From: Akebia trifoliata
Lineage: Eukaryota; Streptophyta; Magnoliopsida; Ranunculales; Lardizabalaceae
Assembly: GCA_017979445.1 (NCBI GenBank)
Contig: CM030708.1
Location: 35,034,721-35,098,720, forward strand
Direction: 5' to 3'
DNA: 64,000 nucleotides
This document shows positions 11,784 to 30,127 of this stretch, in pieces. How positions within the stretch are numbered: position 1 is the first letter of the stretch; each line of letters begins with the position of its first letter. The position numbers and the translations under genes were made by a program. A model generated the notes under the pieces. That model was not told the DNA's origin and made no database searches. It saw only the letters and a list, made by a program, of their open reading frames with translations.

Positions 11784-11848
11784 GCGTCTGCCGGGAGTCG
11801 AACCCGGATTTAAGAGTGAAGTTTCTTTAACCGTTGGGCTACAGACGC
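11784..11848 (-). pseudogene. tRNA pseudogene (tRNA-Gly-like), best-preserved copy
   Basis: The minus strand has a perfect 7-bp acceptor (GCGTCTG...CAGACGC), a perfect T-arm CCGGG-TTCGACT-CCCGG containing the exact B-box GGTTCGACTCC, and an A-box-like TAGCCCAACGG. These arms match, from memory, plant tRNA-Gly(UCC). It is only 65 nt long: the 3' side of the anticodon stem and the variable loop are missing and the D-stem does not pair. I therefore call it a pseudogene, although the internal polymerase III promoter looks intact. Confidence 0.65.
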
Positions 11849-12219
11849 TAAGTTGCTAAATTCAATTAAATAAATTTTATTAAATTATTCAATAAATTTT
11901 GACACTTGTGGACCATGATATCTTCTCCAAAAATTGGGAGGCAGAAGTCAGAAGATCTTGAAAATCTCAGATTTATGGTTTAAACAGGAAATTTTCGCAA
12001 ATAATACTTTCTGAATCCCCAATTACAGTGTGTAAGCTCTGAAGCTCATCTTCTTGATCTCATTTCTTTGATCGTTCTATGCCCCCATTTGTATAATCTT
12101 CTAAAAATTACATATCGACCCTTTTAAATATGTTTGATGGATTACAGACTCCTTCGAACCTTTTCTTGTCTACGTATTTCGAACTACTTTTAGTGTTTCT
12201 GAATTTTACGAGTTGAAAG

Positions 12220-12299
12220 ATATTGGCAGAGAGGAGCAGAAAGGTGAGCTCTTTTGACGTTGTGGACGAGACGTCTGTATCGGCAAAGATCTCTAAAAG

Positions 12300-12303
<4 letters not shown>
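12220..12303 (+). other. Out-of-frame remnant of the ancestral helicase N-terminus
   Basis: The frame starting at 12220 reads ILAERSRKVSSFDVVDETSV-SAKISKR-stop. This matches, from memory, the conserved start of plant DEAH2/3 (MGTERKRKVSLFDV...). The expected ATG is ATA (12220-12222) and the frame hits TGA at 12301. It is shifted by one base relative to the helicase frame that begins at 12300. It would now be 5' UTR. Confidence 0.65.
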
Positions 12304-17027
<4,724 letters not shown>

Positions 17028-18420
17028 TTAATTTGTCTGGCCACACTACTTTAGATGGGTTTAATCTGCGACGGGGAGAGGTTGTTTGCAGACATGATCA
17101 TCACAATCCATTCTCCTCATTGCATCTCCCCTTCAAGGGTGACTGATTGTCAAGAAATGCAGTGTAGAATATAGAGCTAATAAGACCCTAAAAGAGGTGA
17201 TCAGTGGTATGTGTGCACTTAGCTATACAAAAGTATTCATTCTGGATTATGTGTCATATGGGGGAGTTAGCTTCTTGTCATTTTTTCTGCCCCTTATTAG
17301 CTTGTATTGTATTTCGGCTTTTAATACACAACTAGAGTTTAATTAAAGAACTCAATTTACAACTTATCCTTCACAATAGACTCTGATTTTTTTTGCCTTT
17401 TTTTTGTTTTTAAAATCATAAGGTGGTTACTTTGCATAACTGTATACCGACCGACTGAAACTTATTTTGTTACAAAATCCAGTCAAACTTTAGTTGGTCT
17501 TCCTCAGTTTGGGAGGAGCAGAACCCTTCCTTTTTCACAGCGTGCTTGGACCACATTTTGGTGAATATTTGTGGTACCTCCATTTTCAAATTGGTAAAAT
17601 TTCCCTTAGAAATAGATTTGGTGTTCTGTTATCAATTAATGGAAAATGACCTATATGATTTGGAAACCTTTATTTTTTTCTATTTTCAAAATCAGTCTAT
17701 CTACAACCTCTTGGATAGGTGATGGTGTTGGTGATGATGATGATGAGACCATTGAGGTTATTTTCCATTAGTTATAAGAGAAGATCAAGGTTGCGAAAAA
17801 AAATAAATAAAAAATGATAGGTCATGTTGACATTTTGATAACATTAGAGGAGTGTGTTGATATTTGGGCACAGTAAGCCTAAAATTCTAGCTACGAACTC
17901 CCAATGGTTAATCCCCTTTCCGTTCATTGCAACTTGATTCTTGAAGCTCAACCTCCTTTCTTTCCTTTGTTCCACATTGTTGGTTGCTTCCCATGTCCAT
18001 CTCTTCCCTATTCTAGTGTTTTGACACCCTCAAGTTCTAAATACTAAGATACTGAGACCAACTAAAGTTTTAAGCAATCACTTCAAGAGATTTATCATTT
18101 CTATTCCTGATTTCTTTTCTTTTAATCCAAAATTTTTAGAGAGTTTTCTTTCAAGATTTCTTATTTAGGTGAAATTACAGATCTACAGCATTAAAAAGTT
18201 GAGGGTTTTGTTTTTTATTTATTTATTCTCTTACTGAAATTATACACTGAGGTAAATTTCCAAATAATTACTGAAATTTTCAAAAATATCGAACATGTGT
18301 TGACACAACACAACTACCGACAAAATTTATCAAATTATCGACATCAGCAACACTTTGAAAATACCAAAAACTTTTGTAATTATTTGAGAATTTACCCTTT
18401 AAAAATTGTTTCTCAAGAAT
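17028..18420. other. Intergenic space between convergent genes
   Basis: It probably holds the helicase 3' UTR (first ~300 bases) and, at the right, part of the RWA 3' region. The rest is AT-rich; I see no gene or clear repeat. Positions 17714-17760 have a short gatgatg run. Confidence 0.5.
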
Positions 18421-19118
18421 ATTAATGCTCCCATGCCTGCCTGTGCTGTACAAGTAGAGTCAAAACCCACCACCATAGAATAACAGGAGTTCGCAACAAC
18501 AAACAAAAAAAAAAAAACGATTTAATGGGAGCTGACAGGTATAAAATACTTGAACCAAAACACCACCTCAATTGGAGGCTTAATCCAAATACTGGTGCGT
18601 TCATATACAAAATAAGTAGCACAGATTACTTGTACTATTAACAAGACCTGTTATCTATCAATCTTGGCTCCCACCAATTATGGCTGCCAATTTGCATTGA
18701 CCATCTCATTTCAGTCTCTATTGTACAATTATAGCTTTCTCGCTGCTAATAAGCCCCAAACTGAGAATCTCTCATGCACAGTCTTCCTCACATTTTGATC
18801 TTCTCATCCCTGTGTTCGTTACTTTAAACAGAAACATCAAGACAAAAAATCAGTGATGCTAAATTCTCACGACTAAAGAAAATAGTCTTGATAATGTAAA
18901 ACAAAGCACTAAAGGAAAGAGAAATTGTTTCATTAGGCATATTGATATCATGGGTCATTTGTTATCTACCCCATTTTTTTTCACATATGGATCCATGAGG
19001 AGGAAACTCTAGTTCCACGGTAATCCTTAAATGTAAACCAGAAATATAAGACAGATGACAGACATACAATGCATATAGGAATAGGACTCCATCTGCCTCA
19101 GCTCAAATCTATAGATCG

Positions 19119-22100
19119 CTATAAGAATCTTACCATCATCCGAGGAATTTGTAGGAACACAAAGGATAAAGAGTACAAGCCAATTGAGATTGCAGCTGCT
19201 GCGATCATATTGTGCCCCAAACGCTTGTCATCTTTACTAGGGACAAAAGCGATCTTCAATGTATTTGTCAGTTCGAAGAACCGGTATGAAATCTGCAAGC
19301 AAAGCCAGTGGGATACTCCATGATTTCATTTTCTATCTTTAGCCTTCTACCTTCCTTAGGATTTCAAGTTTATTTCTTTACATACCGCAACGTATATGGA
19401 AGTAGTGAGCATGAAGTTCAGCATCGGGTAGTCTGGGATGAGAGACAGCAACCATTTTGGTTGTCCATCTGGCACACCTGATCTGCAAGTTTGTATAACG
19501 AGGTTTAAAATTAAATCCAAAAAAGGGTAAAGTCGTCGCATTGCTCCCCAAAAATTAAAATTAATCCTCATTTTTGGGAAAAAGTAAGAAAACTGAAATC
19601 ATTGATCAGACGGTTCATAATTAGGACTAACTATATGTGGATCCAACCTAGTTCTGGGGAGAGGTGGGGTAAATCATTTGTGGGGGTCCAAATCTAATAA
19701 GTTTCCTACCTGTCAAACATCAAACCTACAGACTTCCCCCTTTTTCCCAAATGTTCACCTTATTTATTCGGACAAATCTGCCCAATCAAGTCTGTCTTGA
19801 CTCAAGAAGACCTTCTAGGTGGGACCCACTATAGTGTGAATCCCCCTCATTGGGCATAAAACTAAGCCACTTATAGGATGTGTTTACAGATAAACTATGC
19901 AGGATCTTAGATATATTCCAACTTAGATGTAGAACATTTTAGGAGAGGAACTGCGGAGTGGATGTTAAATCACCTTCCATGTCTTACAAGTTAAGAATCT
20001 ATTAAATTATTTCAACCACAATCTAAAATTTACTGAAGCCTGTATTGATCTGTACTATGTTAGAACTCTATAACGTGTGACCCATTGACCTCACGTTTTT
20101 AATTATTTAATTGCACAAGGATTCTATATATATAATGGATATCAATATCAAAGAGTCCCAATATTGTTAGAATTATAAATATTCTTTAAAGTTAGTAAGA
20201 GACCTTGATGGATAGGAAACTTACTAAAATAATAACTCTAGGCCCTCAACCTTCATCTATAAAAGAGGATCAGCAATCCCATATTGGCAACATATAGAGA
20301 ACGTACTAATTGTAGAAAACGCACAAAGAAGAGAGTTCACAAGACTAATATCCATCGATCACTAGATTCCTAGCTGATCCACATAGAGAGAAGGGGGGAG
20401 GTGAGTCTAGAAGAAAGGACCAATTTGATTGGGGTTTCGAAAGCTTCGAGGAACACATAGATCGAAAAGCACACCTCCAACGTCTTGAATCAACGATTTC
20501 ACAGTGGCACAAGGTAAGTACCCTTAACTCGTTTTACATTGAATGAATAGTGTGTTTGAGATATGTGATAGATTAAGATCCTATTGGGAAAAATCATAGT
20601 ATGTTGAAGTTATGTTTTAAAATTTTGAATGCATAAAATCTAGCATGCTAATGATGAAATTGTGGAGTACACCACTAACAATAATAAAATGTGAAAGAAA
20701 AATAGATGAGATTGTGCACACCTCAGCCAGATATGGATCTGCGAGATATAAGTCTCCAATGTAATCTTTCCAAGCCACCTAAAAATACCCATGACAAAAC
20801 TCATATCAAAACTTGTTCAAACTTTATCAGCATCATCAAAGCCTTATCCCAAGTAAAAATTGCTAGAAGTCACAAACTTTCCCCATTGGTGTCTGCGGTA
20901 TCTGTGTTACCAGTCAAATGGGAGATCATTCTAAAAAGATGGCTAAAATCCAGGCTACTTACGCAAAAAGGGTCAAAGAGTAGCAACGGAACTGCTGAGT
21001 AACATTTCGCAAACTAATGTAAACACTGATCAGCAAAAAATCAAAAGGGAGAAGTAAATTAGTGACAAGATAAACCTTGTAAATAATTCAAAAATGTCAA
21101 CTCACTGGTGAAAGAAATGCATACGTTATGGGAATCCATGATGTATAAGGATGGTATTTGTTGTATGTAATCTTATCCAGCTTGTATATATACTCGAACC
21201 ACAGATATCCCACCTAAATTAACAGAAAACCATGCATCAGAGATGGAAATTTAGGGGGAAGTATCTTTTGGACAGATATTACAGGATTTTATAGGATACC
21301 ACTAAAGAAACAGTCGCAACAGCCGTTTTGATTGATATTCTACGTTTAACTTCCGTTTCCTCCAGTTTCTCCATCCACCTCTCAACCTATATCAACACAA
21401 ATTCCAACAATTAATGGACACATGCAAGAAAGAACCTAAAAGCAAGTTAGACCAGAATTACAATTGCATAACTCAAGAGTCAGGTTAAATCTATCACATG
21501 TTTTTAACTCTCATTTCTTACTAGTGCTAGGGACCACATGAAGATCATGCTGAAGATTCAAACTGCACAATAAGTTATCTATATCATGGAACCCAACCTC
21601 ACAAAAGTCAGTCCATTCCAAAATTCCCAACCTTTTGGAAAGAAAACGTGAAATTTAAAAATCTGGATAAATCATCCATTTAACCAGAGTCAAATTTTAA
21701 TGGTGACTAATGTTGCAATGGACTTAATTTTGATAATAATGAACCACCATATGTGTTACAACTCACTTGTATGGTTGGATTGTCAGACATAATCTTAGTG
21801 TGGCCTCACCAACAGGAGTAAAGATTGGGAGTAAGAAACGAGTGTAGATTCAACCTGACACTAACTCGAGCACACAAAAAATGTGGAAATAAAACCAACA
21901 ACTTTAAAGTCTGAAGAGAAATTATTATTGTGTTATCTTACTGTTGGGTGATAATAGGCATATATCATTCCAATGATCCATATATAGCGATCAAGCCCCG
22001 ATCGGAATTGCCATTCATGCAAGAGGGGATACTTTGCTTTTGAAGGATCGGGGTCACTGTAACCTGCATTTTTTGTGTGGGTTCAGCAATATCCAAGTGT

Positions 22101-25100
22101 AGTTGCTGGAAAATAAACCTTTCGCATGCATGTTACTCACCAAGAAGAAACGTAAATGGTCCCCAAACCAAACTGAATACACCAGGGACTTCCCAGATCA
22201 AAAAAACCACCAAGAAGCAGGCAATAATTTTTCCAGCAATGACTGAGCCAATCTCATTGTATTTGTTAAGAATACCAAGAGTGCCATACACCATAAGAGT
22301 GAAAAGGGTGTGCATGGGACAGATGTAGTATAACATGTAATTGTTGTTAAGGACAATGCAGCAAAATGCCACTAAGAAATTAAGCCGCCACATCATCTGG
22401 TCAGTTCAACGAGAAGGGAGCTTTAACTGTTAGGAATGGAACGATAATGAAGTGAAGCATGATTACAAAGCTAACATATTCGTTACCTGAGCAAACCTTG
22501 CAAGGCTGAAATCTTTCCGAACATAATAATATGAGAAGTTTCCGAATCCAGTCATCCACACATATGCAGCAATAAAGATGCGGATTGCATTATAAATTTC
22601 TGATGCAGCGAAGTAATGATACATCAAAAATAATACCTGGAAAACGACAGAGAAAAGTAAGACTCCTTTTATACTGTGACATGCAAACTGACAGACACAA
22701 TCTGCATCACAAGTTCATATTCAAGACGCATGGGCACTCAACTGCACAGCACCAAATAATCTCATGGAAAATGTGTTTCGTGCAATACAAAAATTAACAC
22801 CGTGAATGTCTAGAAAACTGGTTGATACTTGGCATGATCATCCACTCAAGTTGGTCAAAAAAAAATTCCTTTACAAAGAAACTCTATAGATATCTTTATG
22901 TTTTAAATTACTAACCAATATATTAATGTTCTAATTGAAATATATAATATTAAGACAAAATGAGCATATAAATATTTTTTTTATCAACCATGACAATATG
23001 AACCAATGAGGACAGGTATAAGCATACGAGCATGATATAAAATACCAACCTGCATCCACCCTTTCCATTCCTCAGTCTGATGTCTGTTCAAATAAAGTAT
23101 GGATTTCCCAGAGAATGGCGACTTATCATGATGGATCTTAAAAGAAGTTATCGCAGCAACTATGATAAGAAGGAAATAGAGAAATAGGAAAAGATCCCGA
23201 TTGTAATTCTGCAGTGATGGTCAACAAAAACAACTAGTCAGCTGCCAAAAAATATTGAACTATGTGACCAGATAATGACATCCAAGCACGCCTAAGAAAA
23301 CTTGAATTAATTGGTGTAAACCCACAGAAAACTGGAAAAAAAATGGAGTATGATGGGCATACAAAAAAAATCGGCGAGTAATAACTAAAAGGACGCAGGT
23401 CAAATATTAAAAGAAACTTGTATTGGTAGTGACAAAAGTTTTCAAGAGTATTTGAGACGGTTATGCATAAACCAATTAGAATAAGACAAACTTGGTCATT
23501 CATCCACTATCAAGGGATAGAAGCTAGATTCGACCTAGGATTATATCAAGATTCAGGACTTCTGTTTTTTAAAAGAAACAAGACATGTTTCCAGTCTAAC
23601 AAAAGGTCATAACTGTCGCAAATATCATAATCAATGGAGTTTTATCCAAATAATATGGGGAATAACTCAAGCAAATACATTTCTCCTTATTGTAAACTAG
23701 TTCAAAAAATCAAAACAATTCTTAATGAATTTAACTCTTAGGTTTCAATCTAACCAAAGAAAACAAAAAGAAGAAAGATGTGACTCCAGATCACTGGGTT
23801 CAGTGGTTCTGTCACTTCATATTTGTGTCGGACACCATGACACGTGTCCATGTACAAGTTGATAACATTAAAATCATAAACAAATAAAAAACGGGATATA
23901 TAAAAACTTACACGTTATTAGATTTCCTTTTTTTTAGACGAATAAAATTTTCAAGATGTTTAATGACATGCTACACTCGATAACATTGGACTTTCTCAAA
24001 GAAACCAAAGGAATGAATAGATTAATGAGGAGCTAAAACTAGTAAAGGAAAGCAATAGTACCTTTTTAGATTCCCCAAAGAGATTTGTACGATCACATAT
24101 GTAAAAATAAGCCAGAATCAAACCAAATTCAGATCTGGAAATCAACAGTTTTAATCAGCCAGCACAATCTTATGAATTATTAATTATAAATAATCCCGGT
24201 AATTTAGAGATACTTCACTCACATGGCTCTTAATGTCAATCGATTTTCAATCAAGAACGACTCCTCCATAAGAAAGAATCTGAACAGATCCAGAACACAG
24301 GAGCATATATCACTTATCCTGGCTAAAGCAAAACACACCCACCCCCAGCACACACGCACATAATCTCAAGAACAGAGTTCCAGCTACAAACCTGACAAGG
24401 TGAGATGAGACAGATGAACTGTGAATTTTAGGGGAAGCTGATTGTAGACCTCCCACTTCTAATAAAACAGCTCTATCATCTTCAACAACTGTTTCCTTGG
24501 CCAACTCAACTAAATTGACATCAGAATTCCTTCCACTAGAAAGAAAGAAATTGAGTCAATAACAAAATCAGACTGTACCAGTAAACTGGAGAAGTATACC
24601 CTCTGCCTGTTAATAAAACTCAAGTCTCAATTGTAAGCTCGACATAAAATAATTGTGGAAGGGATTAGTATATAAAATAAACCAGTATCTCAGCTCTCAA
24701 AACTAGATCATACTTCACATACACCATAAGTGCATAAAATTAAGCAGGTCATAAAACATATGTTTCAAGTGTATGTTGACTCTATACCCAGGTTTAAAAC
24801 TTTCTTGAGGAAATGTTTCGGTCGAGAAACAAACCGAGACTCTCTCGACCGAAACATTCCAAGACAATATGAAACATTCAATGTTTCACGATCATGTTTC
24901 GTTCTGGCCTCAGAAAAAAAAACATGGATAAAAGGTATGAAACTTTAAACATGGTCCATACAGTTTAAATAAGGCCTCATTTTCAAAGATGACAATCTTG
25001 AATGAATTAATTGTTGTAATTGGCAACACCACATCTATTTCAACAATGTACATTGGAGAAACAAGTACCACCAATAACATATGTTAAATGCATTTGGAAA

Positions 25101-25711
25101 TACCCAAAAACACTGTTGCCACTACTTTGAAAATGCATCAACTTTGTTTTGGATGTTGGTGAATTAAACGACACTTTTTGTCACTTCATGCCAGTCAATA
25201 TTTGGTGTTGAGTCTAATAAAACGTAAACCAAATGAAATGACATGTCACTGAAATTCATAGAAATGCTTCCATTGACTGGTAGAGGGATACAGTCAGAAA
25301 ACAAAAGGTTGAAAAAGACACCCCTCAGATTATCATGAAGTATATGCAGTGGCTGCATAATAAATTCAGGACAAAGATCAACCACTTTCATAGTGAGGTA
25401 AATTATATTTAAAAAGGCAAATCAGTGCTGGTGTAACTAGTTTGCAAATGGATGGGAAGAAAATAATCTCCAAAATACATTAGATAACTCACACTTTGGA
25501 AGAAATTGAAGTTTTCTTGTATTCCAAAAATTCTGAATAAATCCATGCTACAAATATTGGGATGATTCCAAGGAAAAATGACACCTGCGATGAATACACA
25601 TTTCCAAATTATGTCAATCATGCAACAATAACGCAACAAAAAATTACGTCAATCATGGACTAATTTAAAATGCCTAATAGAAAAGCACCAAAAACATGGC
25701 AGGGTACAAAT

Positions 25712-25744
<33 letters not shown>

Positions 25745-27171
25745 CCCTTTTCACTAGAACTATCAATCTCATGATGCATCAACTTCTACTATGTGAATTA
25801 GTTCATGAAATTTCCAAATGACCTAGATACTGCTACTGATGGCTTTAAAAACTTTTGACACCCCTAAATGCCCTGTGGCACACTTTTTGGTCCAGCTGAC
25901 TACCTATAAAAAATGGCTGCAGATAGGGATGACTCTTCAATGTACTGTTTATATTTCCAAATGTAAGCAGTACTAAACGGCAACATAGAAATCCCTTTTC
26001 GAAAGGTCAAAAAGATCGCAACTAGTAAACCTATAGGTCGAATGAATGTTCAACTTCCCTTCACATCAAGCATTCTAAGAAAACCTCTACATAGTAGAAA
26101 AGAGAGAAAAATATATATATAGAACTCCCTACATACATGAAGTGTGAACTAATATTTAATAAATATTCAGTAGATACAGCTACACACGTCAGTATCCCGG
26201 ATCAAATTATGACTGAAGGATCGTGGTACAAAAACTCAAACAAGTGACCATGGAATCCAACTTGAAATACATAAATATGAGTCGATATTCTTAATAAATA
26301 AAAGAAACAGACATCTTCTATGGATTACACAACTCAAATTATTATTGCCAACTTATCCTTAAAGAAGTAAATAAGCCTCATGATTGTACACCAAGCAAAT
26401 GCATCTTAATATTTAAGAATACCACACTATGCTATTAGAAGTCAGATTGGTCCATGGACTAATTCAATCACCATCAGATCTCACTCAAACCGGCAAACTA
26501 ACAACTACCAAATTCCTGCGAACTTTGTAGAAAAATCCAATATATAATTATACAAATGAAACTCCGACGAGCAGGAAAAAAACTGACAAACTGATAGAAC
26601 TAATAGAACTGGATATTCCACATGGATCTTCTAAGAGAATAAGGCGGTGTGGATGTCTTAAACTTAAGAGATCGGCAATGCATGATGTGTCTTAAAGCCC
26701 AAAAACACCAAACAGTAATCTTACAATGATTGCAAATAGAATGTAAAAACTGATTCAAGCTGAAACATTTTTCAACAATTCCTGTAAACATTTCAAAGAA
26801 GAAAATAATCGCTAATTCCGTAACTTGCGCCCATGAATTCTCGATTACAATAGGTGATCCAAATAGATAATTCAACAAACACAAATGAACATATTTTTTG
26901 CAGAAATACCACTATTTTCAGCTCCGAAACGACCAGAGTAACATAAATCAAGATCATTTTTAAAAAAATCAGCACTTGAACAACTACATCAGTAAAGTTT
27001 CATAAACTTCCATGATTTCATGGATTCATCTAGTTTATTCATGTTTACTCAACTAAAATAAACAGTTCAAACAATGCAAGATCTGATAGCATAGAAACTA
27101 AAAACTACAAATTTTCAATAACCTCCAAATCCTTGTACCTGACCAGGAGTTATAGGTCCAGAGATCTCCAT
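19119..27171 (-). CDS. RWA: REDUCED WALL ACETYLATION protein (Cas1p-like)
   Basis: Multi-pass Golgi protein needed for O-acetylation of xylan, pectin and other wall polysaccharides; the family is thought to supply acetyl donor to TBL transferases. Fifteen exons, all phase-consistent: 27171-27139, 25584-25493, 24535-24392, 24279-24223, 24134-24062, 23208-23050, 22636-22487, 22396-22141, 22063-21942, 21386-21300, 21213-21125, 21025-20963, 20778-20722, 19482-19386, 19292-19119. Diagnostic stretches include [57 protein letters not shown] and [13 protein letters not shown]. The length (546 aa to IPRMM) fits RWA1-4; the N-terminal GDS domain of fungal Cas1p is absent, as in all plant RWAs. The C-terminus is uncertain: reading on gives VRFL-stop at 19119, but a strong donor (GTAAGATTC, 19133) follows IPRMM and a last exon near 18822 would add only G-stop. 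Confidence 0.9.
20043..20512. mobile_element. LTR-like insertion in RWA intron 13
   Basis: It begins tgttagaactctataacgtgtgac, has a TATA-like catctataaaagagg near 20265 and leader-like sequence after it, and ends near a ...gatttcaca. This layout (TG start, internal promoter) suggests a solo Copia-type LTR. No internal retroelement domain, partner LTR or clear target duplication was found, so this is tentative. Confidence 0.35.
24809..24860. repeat. Short inverted repeat in RWA intron 2
   Basis: ggaaatgtttcggtcgaga and tctcgaccgaaacattcc form an 18-bp near-perfect stem with a 15-nt loop. Related words (gaaacattcaatgtttc) follow directly. It could be the core of a small foldback element. Confidence 0.6.
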
Positions 27172-27338
27172 TTTTGCAGGAAAAAAATGCCTCGAATGAA
27201 GAATTTACAGAGTACTTTGTGAATCGACGAGCATTACAAAGAAAAACTGAAACACAATCGAAGGTAAACTAAGATCTGACAGAAAAAACGAATCAGTTTG
27301 AACAAAACACCATAGTTTTAATGGTTTTGTGTGAGTGT

Positions 27339-27362
27339 GTGAGAGAGAGAGAGAGAGAGAGA
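27339..27362 (-). promoter_or_regulatory. CT repeat in the RWA leader
   Basis: A gtgtga(GA)n tract on the plus strand is (CT)n on the gene's strand. It sits about 170 bp upstream of the RWA start codon, the same kind of position as the repeats before the acidic-protein and importin genes. Confidence 0.5.
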
Positions 27363-29956
27363 GGTGAAGATTACGGGATGAACGAGAGTCGAGAGGGATG
27401 TAAATTCCTAATTTCGGGAAGGAACTATTTTGCCTTCAAACGACGTGTGAGATAAGATACGGTTGGGATGGGAAGAAGAAACCCGGATTTCCTAGAGATT
27501 CGTGTTGAGCAAACTTTAAGAAAATTATCCATTATTAACCGTACGTTTGACGGTCGGTCGTATGAGTCTATATTTTATTTTGAGTGAAATATCACCGTCT
27601 TTTAGAAGAGCACAGGTGTTTCTATTCTCTCATCTACCTTCACTTAAGGAGGAGGGAATCCTGTAGTCCCAGGAGTAGGATTGCAATCCGATTCCGTCGT
27701 TATTTCGTTGGCAGGTGGCACTCCTCCCATTCCCTATTATTTGTATGCTATCATACCATTATAAATGGGATGATTTTTATTGTAAATCACACCATATAAT
27801 ACAATCATTTATGATGCTTGTTCACAACCTAATGCTGTTGAATGACCCCCTAGAGAGTCCCCCAATACTCTCTTGATGTGATCGTGCATAGAATTATAAA
27901 TTTTCTTGAGATACATAATACACATCCTCAAAAAATGACACTTATAAATGTGTAGTTGTCTGTCTCAAGGAAAAAATCTATGATTCTATGCATAGCCATG
28001 TCAGGAGAGTTTGTTAGAGGAAGAATTAGAAAATCACAAGTCAATAATGTTATATGGTGCTATAAGCCCCTAATGAGACCAGTGTTACGTATTTATTACT
28101 ATAATCGTGAGATTGGATGAGCCCTAAGCCCCTAACCTAATCCTAAAGAGGCGGATCAATCAACACCCTCGTTGGGTTGAAGTCAATTAAACTCTAGATC
28201 AATTCACAAAGGTTCAGATTAATTTTTAATCTTTGTCAAAGTATAATCTCATCCACATTTTGACCCTTCATGTTAAAGATCAATTATAAATTCGATCGAA
28301 ATTGAATTTAACGAGTCAAATCCTAACTATGTGAAAGCAAGACTTTAAATCTTGTGTCTTGCCCTCCTAAAAGAGTAATAATATTCTAATTAGAAAGTTT
28401 TCACTCGATCAATACTCGATTAACATATAAAAGATGTGCAGTTATGTATCTTGAGAAAATAAATCTTTGATTCCGTGTCCATACCACTTCAATTGAGTAT
28501 TGACTGACTGAAGACTTTCTTATTAGAATATCATCACCCAAAAATAAAAAGTCTCTTAATTGGAGGTTAAAGTCGAAGGCGTTGAGTGATTTTATAATGG
28601 TGCACAAGAGAAAAACGAGGTCAAGTGTTTTTCATCAATTTGAAAACAAAATGGGATATAAAATATTCAATAAAATGGGGATGGTCTTTTGAAAAAAAAA
28701 TATATAATAATTAAATATGATATAATAAACTTACTAATTTACCCTTTATTCTTGTTAATTTTTAGGCTAATTTAATGGGTTCTAAATATTCGAGCAGACC
28801 GTACCATTGTGAAGGACTCAATGTCAAGGCATTTGACCCTTGTTTTATCCATCAAACATTTTAAAAAAGAAGGAACCATAGTGATTTTTCTATTTAATGA
28901 AAATATAATGTGGACCGCAATCGAAGCGTCTGATGTAATTCATAATTATGATATTTTGATCTTCAAGTACATGCCTGCACTGGCAGTTCGTAGTTGGACA
29001 CTAGGATATAATGTCAATTGTCGGCAGCACTCGAAATGATGGTTTACCATACCGCACAAGTGGCTGCACCATATACAGGGGCCCACATAGAACCGACTAA
29101 ATACGTGGCCGCACATTGCGCGTGGGGTCATGGTTTTGAGAATCAAATTCTTTGATCGGATTGCAACCAACTATATCCACTTTGAGTTTCGATGATCCAC
29201 TTTATTTTGGGCCATCCTGAGTATCTCAAGGAAAATAATTATGATTCCCATAAACTTTCATGTCAGGGTGTGTGACGTGAAATCTAATATTGAGGTCACT
29301 TCAACATTATTCTTATTTTTTATTTTTTATCACGATTCATAGTCATGGATAGTCCATAATTCATGAAACTTTTTTTAAAATAATCAAGAAAAAAAATATA
29401 GATGAATAATAAGTAAATGATATTTTTGACTTTATTATCAAATTCATCATCTCCAACACACACATGCACACAAAATCGTATCTTCTCGTTGAATCTTGAA
29501 TGTCGAACAAAAGTTGAGTGTAGAGGGTGATCTTGTATTCTACGATTATTTGTTGGCAATTCATCAATTTAATCGACTAGTCTCTTAATCGGATAATTTT
29601 TTTGGATTTTTAAAATACTTAATAGAATTTATTGGCCATGATCTTAACAAGTGACTGGATTATTTGAAATTTCATCCGATAAATTTGCATGACAAACCCA
29701 TTCCCCTTCTAAAACTCAATGTTTTGATGTTATAATTCTCCTCTTACATAGGGTAGGAAATAAGAGATTTCATGGGTATTTAGGATAATCCCTTATTTTC
29801 AAACCGAAGACATAGGTTAGTTCAGAACTACCAAAGACTAAATTAATCGAAATCTCCTCGAAGTCCAACTAATAAACTTTAATTTCCTAGACTAACAAGA
29901 TCAAAATTTCTCGAAAAAGGAAACACTAGCCTCACATTTGTATTGTATAAAGAATC

Positions 29957-30127
29957 ATGATTTTCTGACTAAAAAATTTCAACTCTGTTTGTACAAGGTT
30001 GACGTGGTAAGGGCACATAACCATAGATCTTTTTATTTGGGATACACAAGATTTTGATCAACGGTTTTGTGCCCTTGTCACGTCAACCAATGAGAGATTG
30101 AGTGAAAAATTTTGAGTCCAAAAATCA
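29957..30127. repeat. Foldback MITE
   Basis: The arms catgattttctgact...aaaatttcaactc and gagtgaaaaattttgag...aaaaatcat are inverted. An inner pair ggttgacgtggtaagggcac / gtgcccttgtcacgtcaacc is almost perfect. The inner pair recurs in the element at 54596-54757, so the two belong to one family. Confidence 0.7.

Larger units (their letters stand above)
10437..12025. repeat. Four tandem ~398-bp units carrying tRNA-like relics
   Basis: Units start near 10437, 10829, 11228 and 11628 with a shared head (aactatggtctcacatgtca...ttggatc) and end with a shared tail (aaaattgggatgcaaaagatcttgaaaat...ccaattac). Units 2 and 3 differ at only a few positions, so that duplication is the youngest. Each unit holds one minus-strand tRNA-like segment at the same offset. 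The array ends ~275 bp before the helicase start codon used here. Confidence 0.85.

Noticed and set aside
11784..11848. Functional tRNA gene
   Set aside because: The 65-nt length lacks the 3' anticodon stem and variable loop and the D-stem does not pair, so it is called a pseudogene.
24310..24504. 64-aa frame as an independent small gene
   Set aside because: Most of it is RWA exon 3; the tail is intron read-through.
29320..29567. Overlapping minus-strand short frames
   Set aside because: AT-rich, no recognisable motif, located in repeat-rich intergenic DNA.
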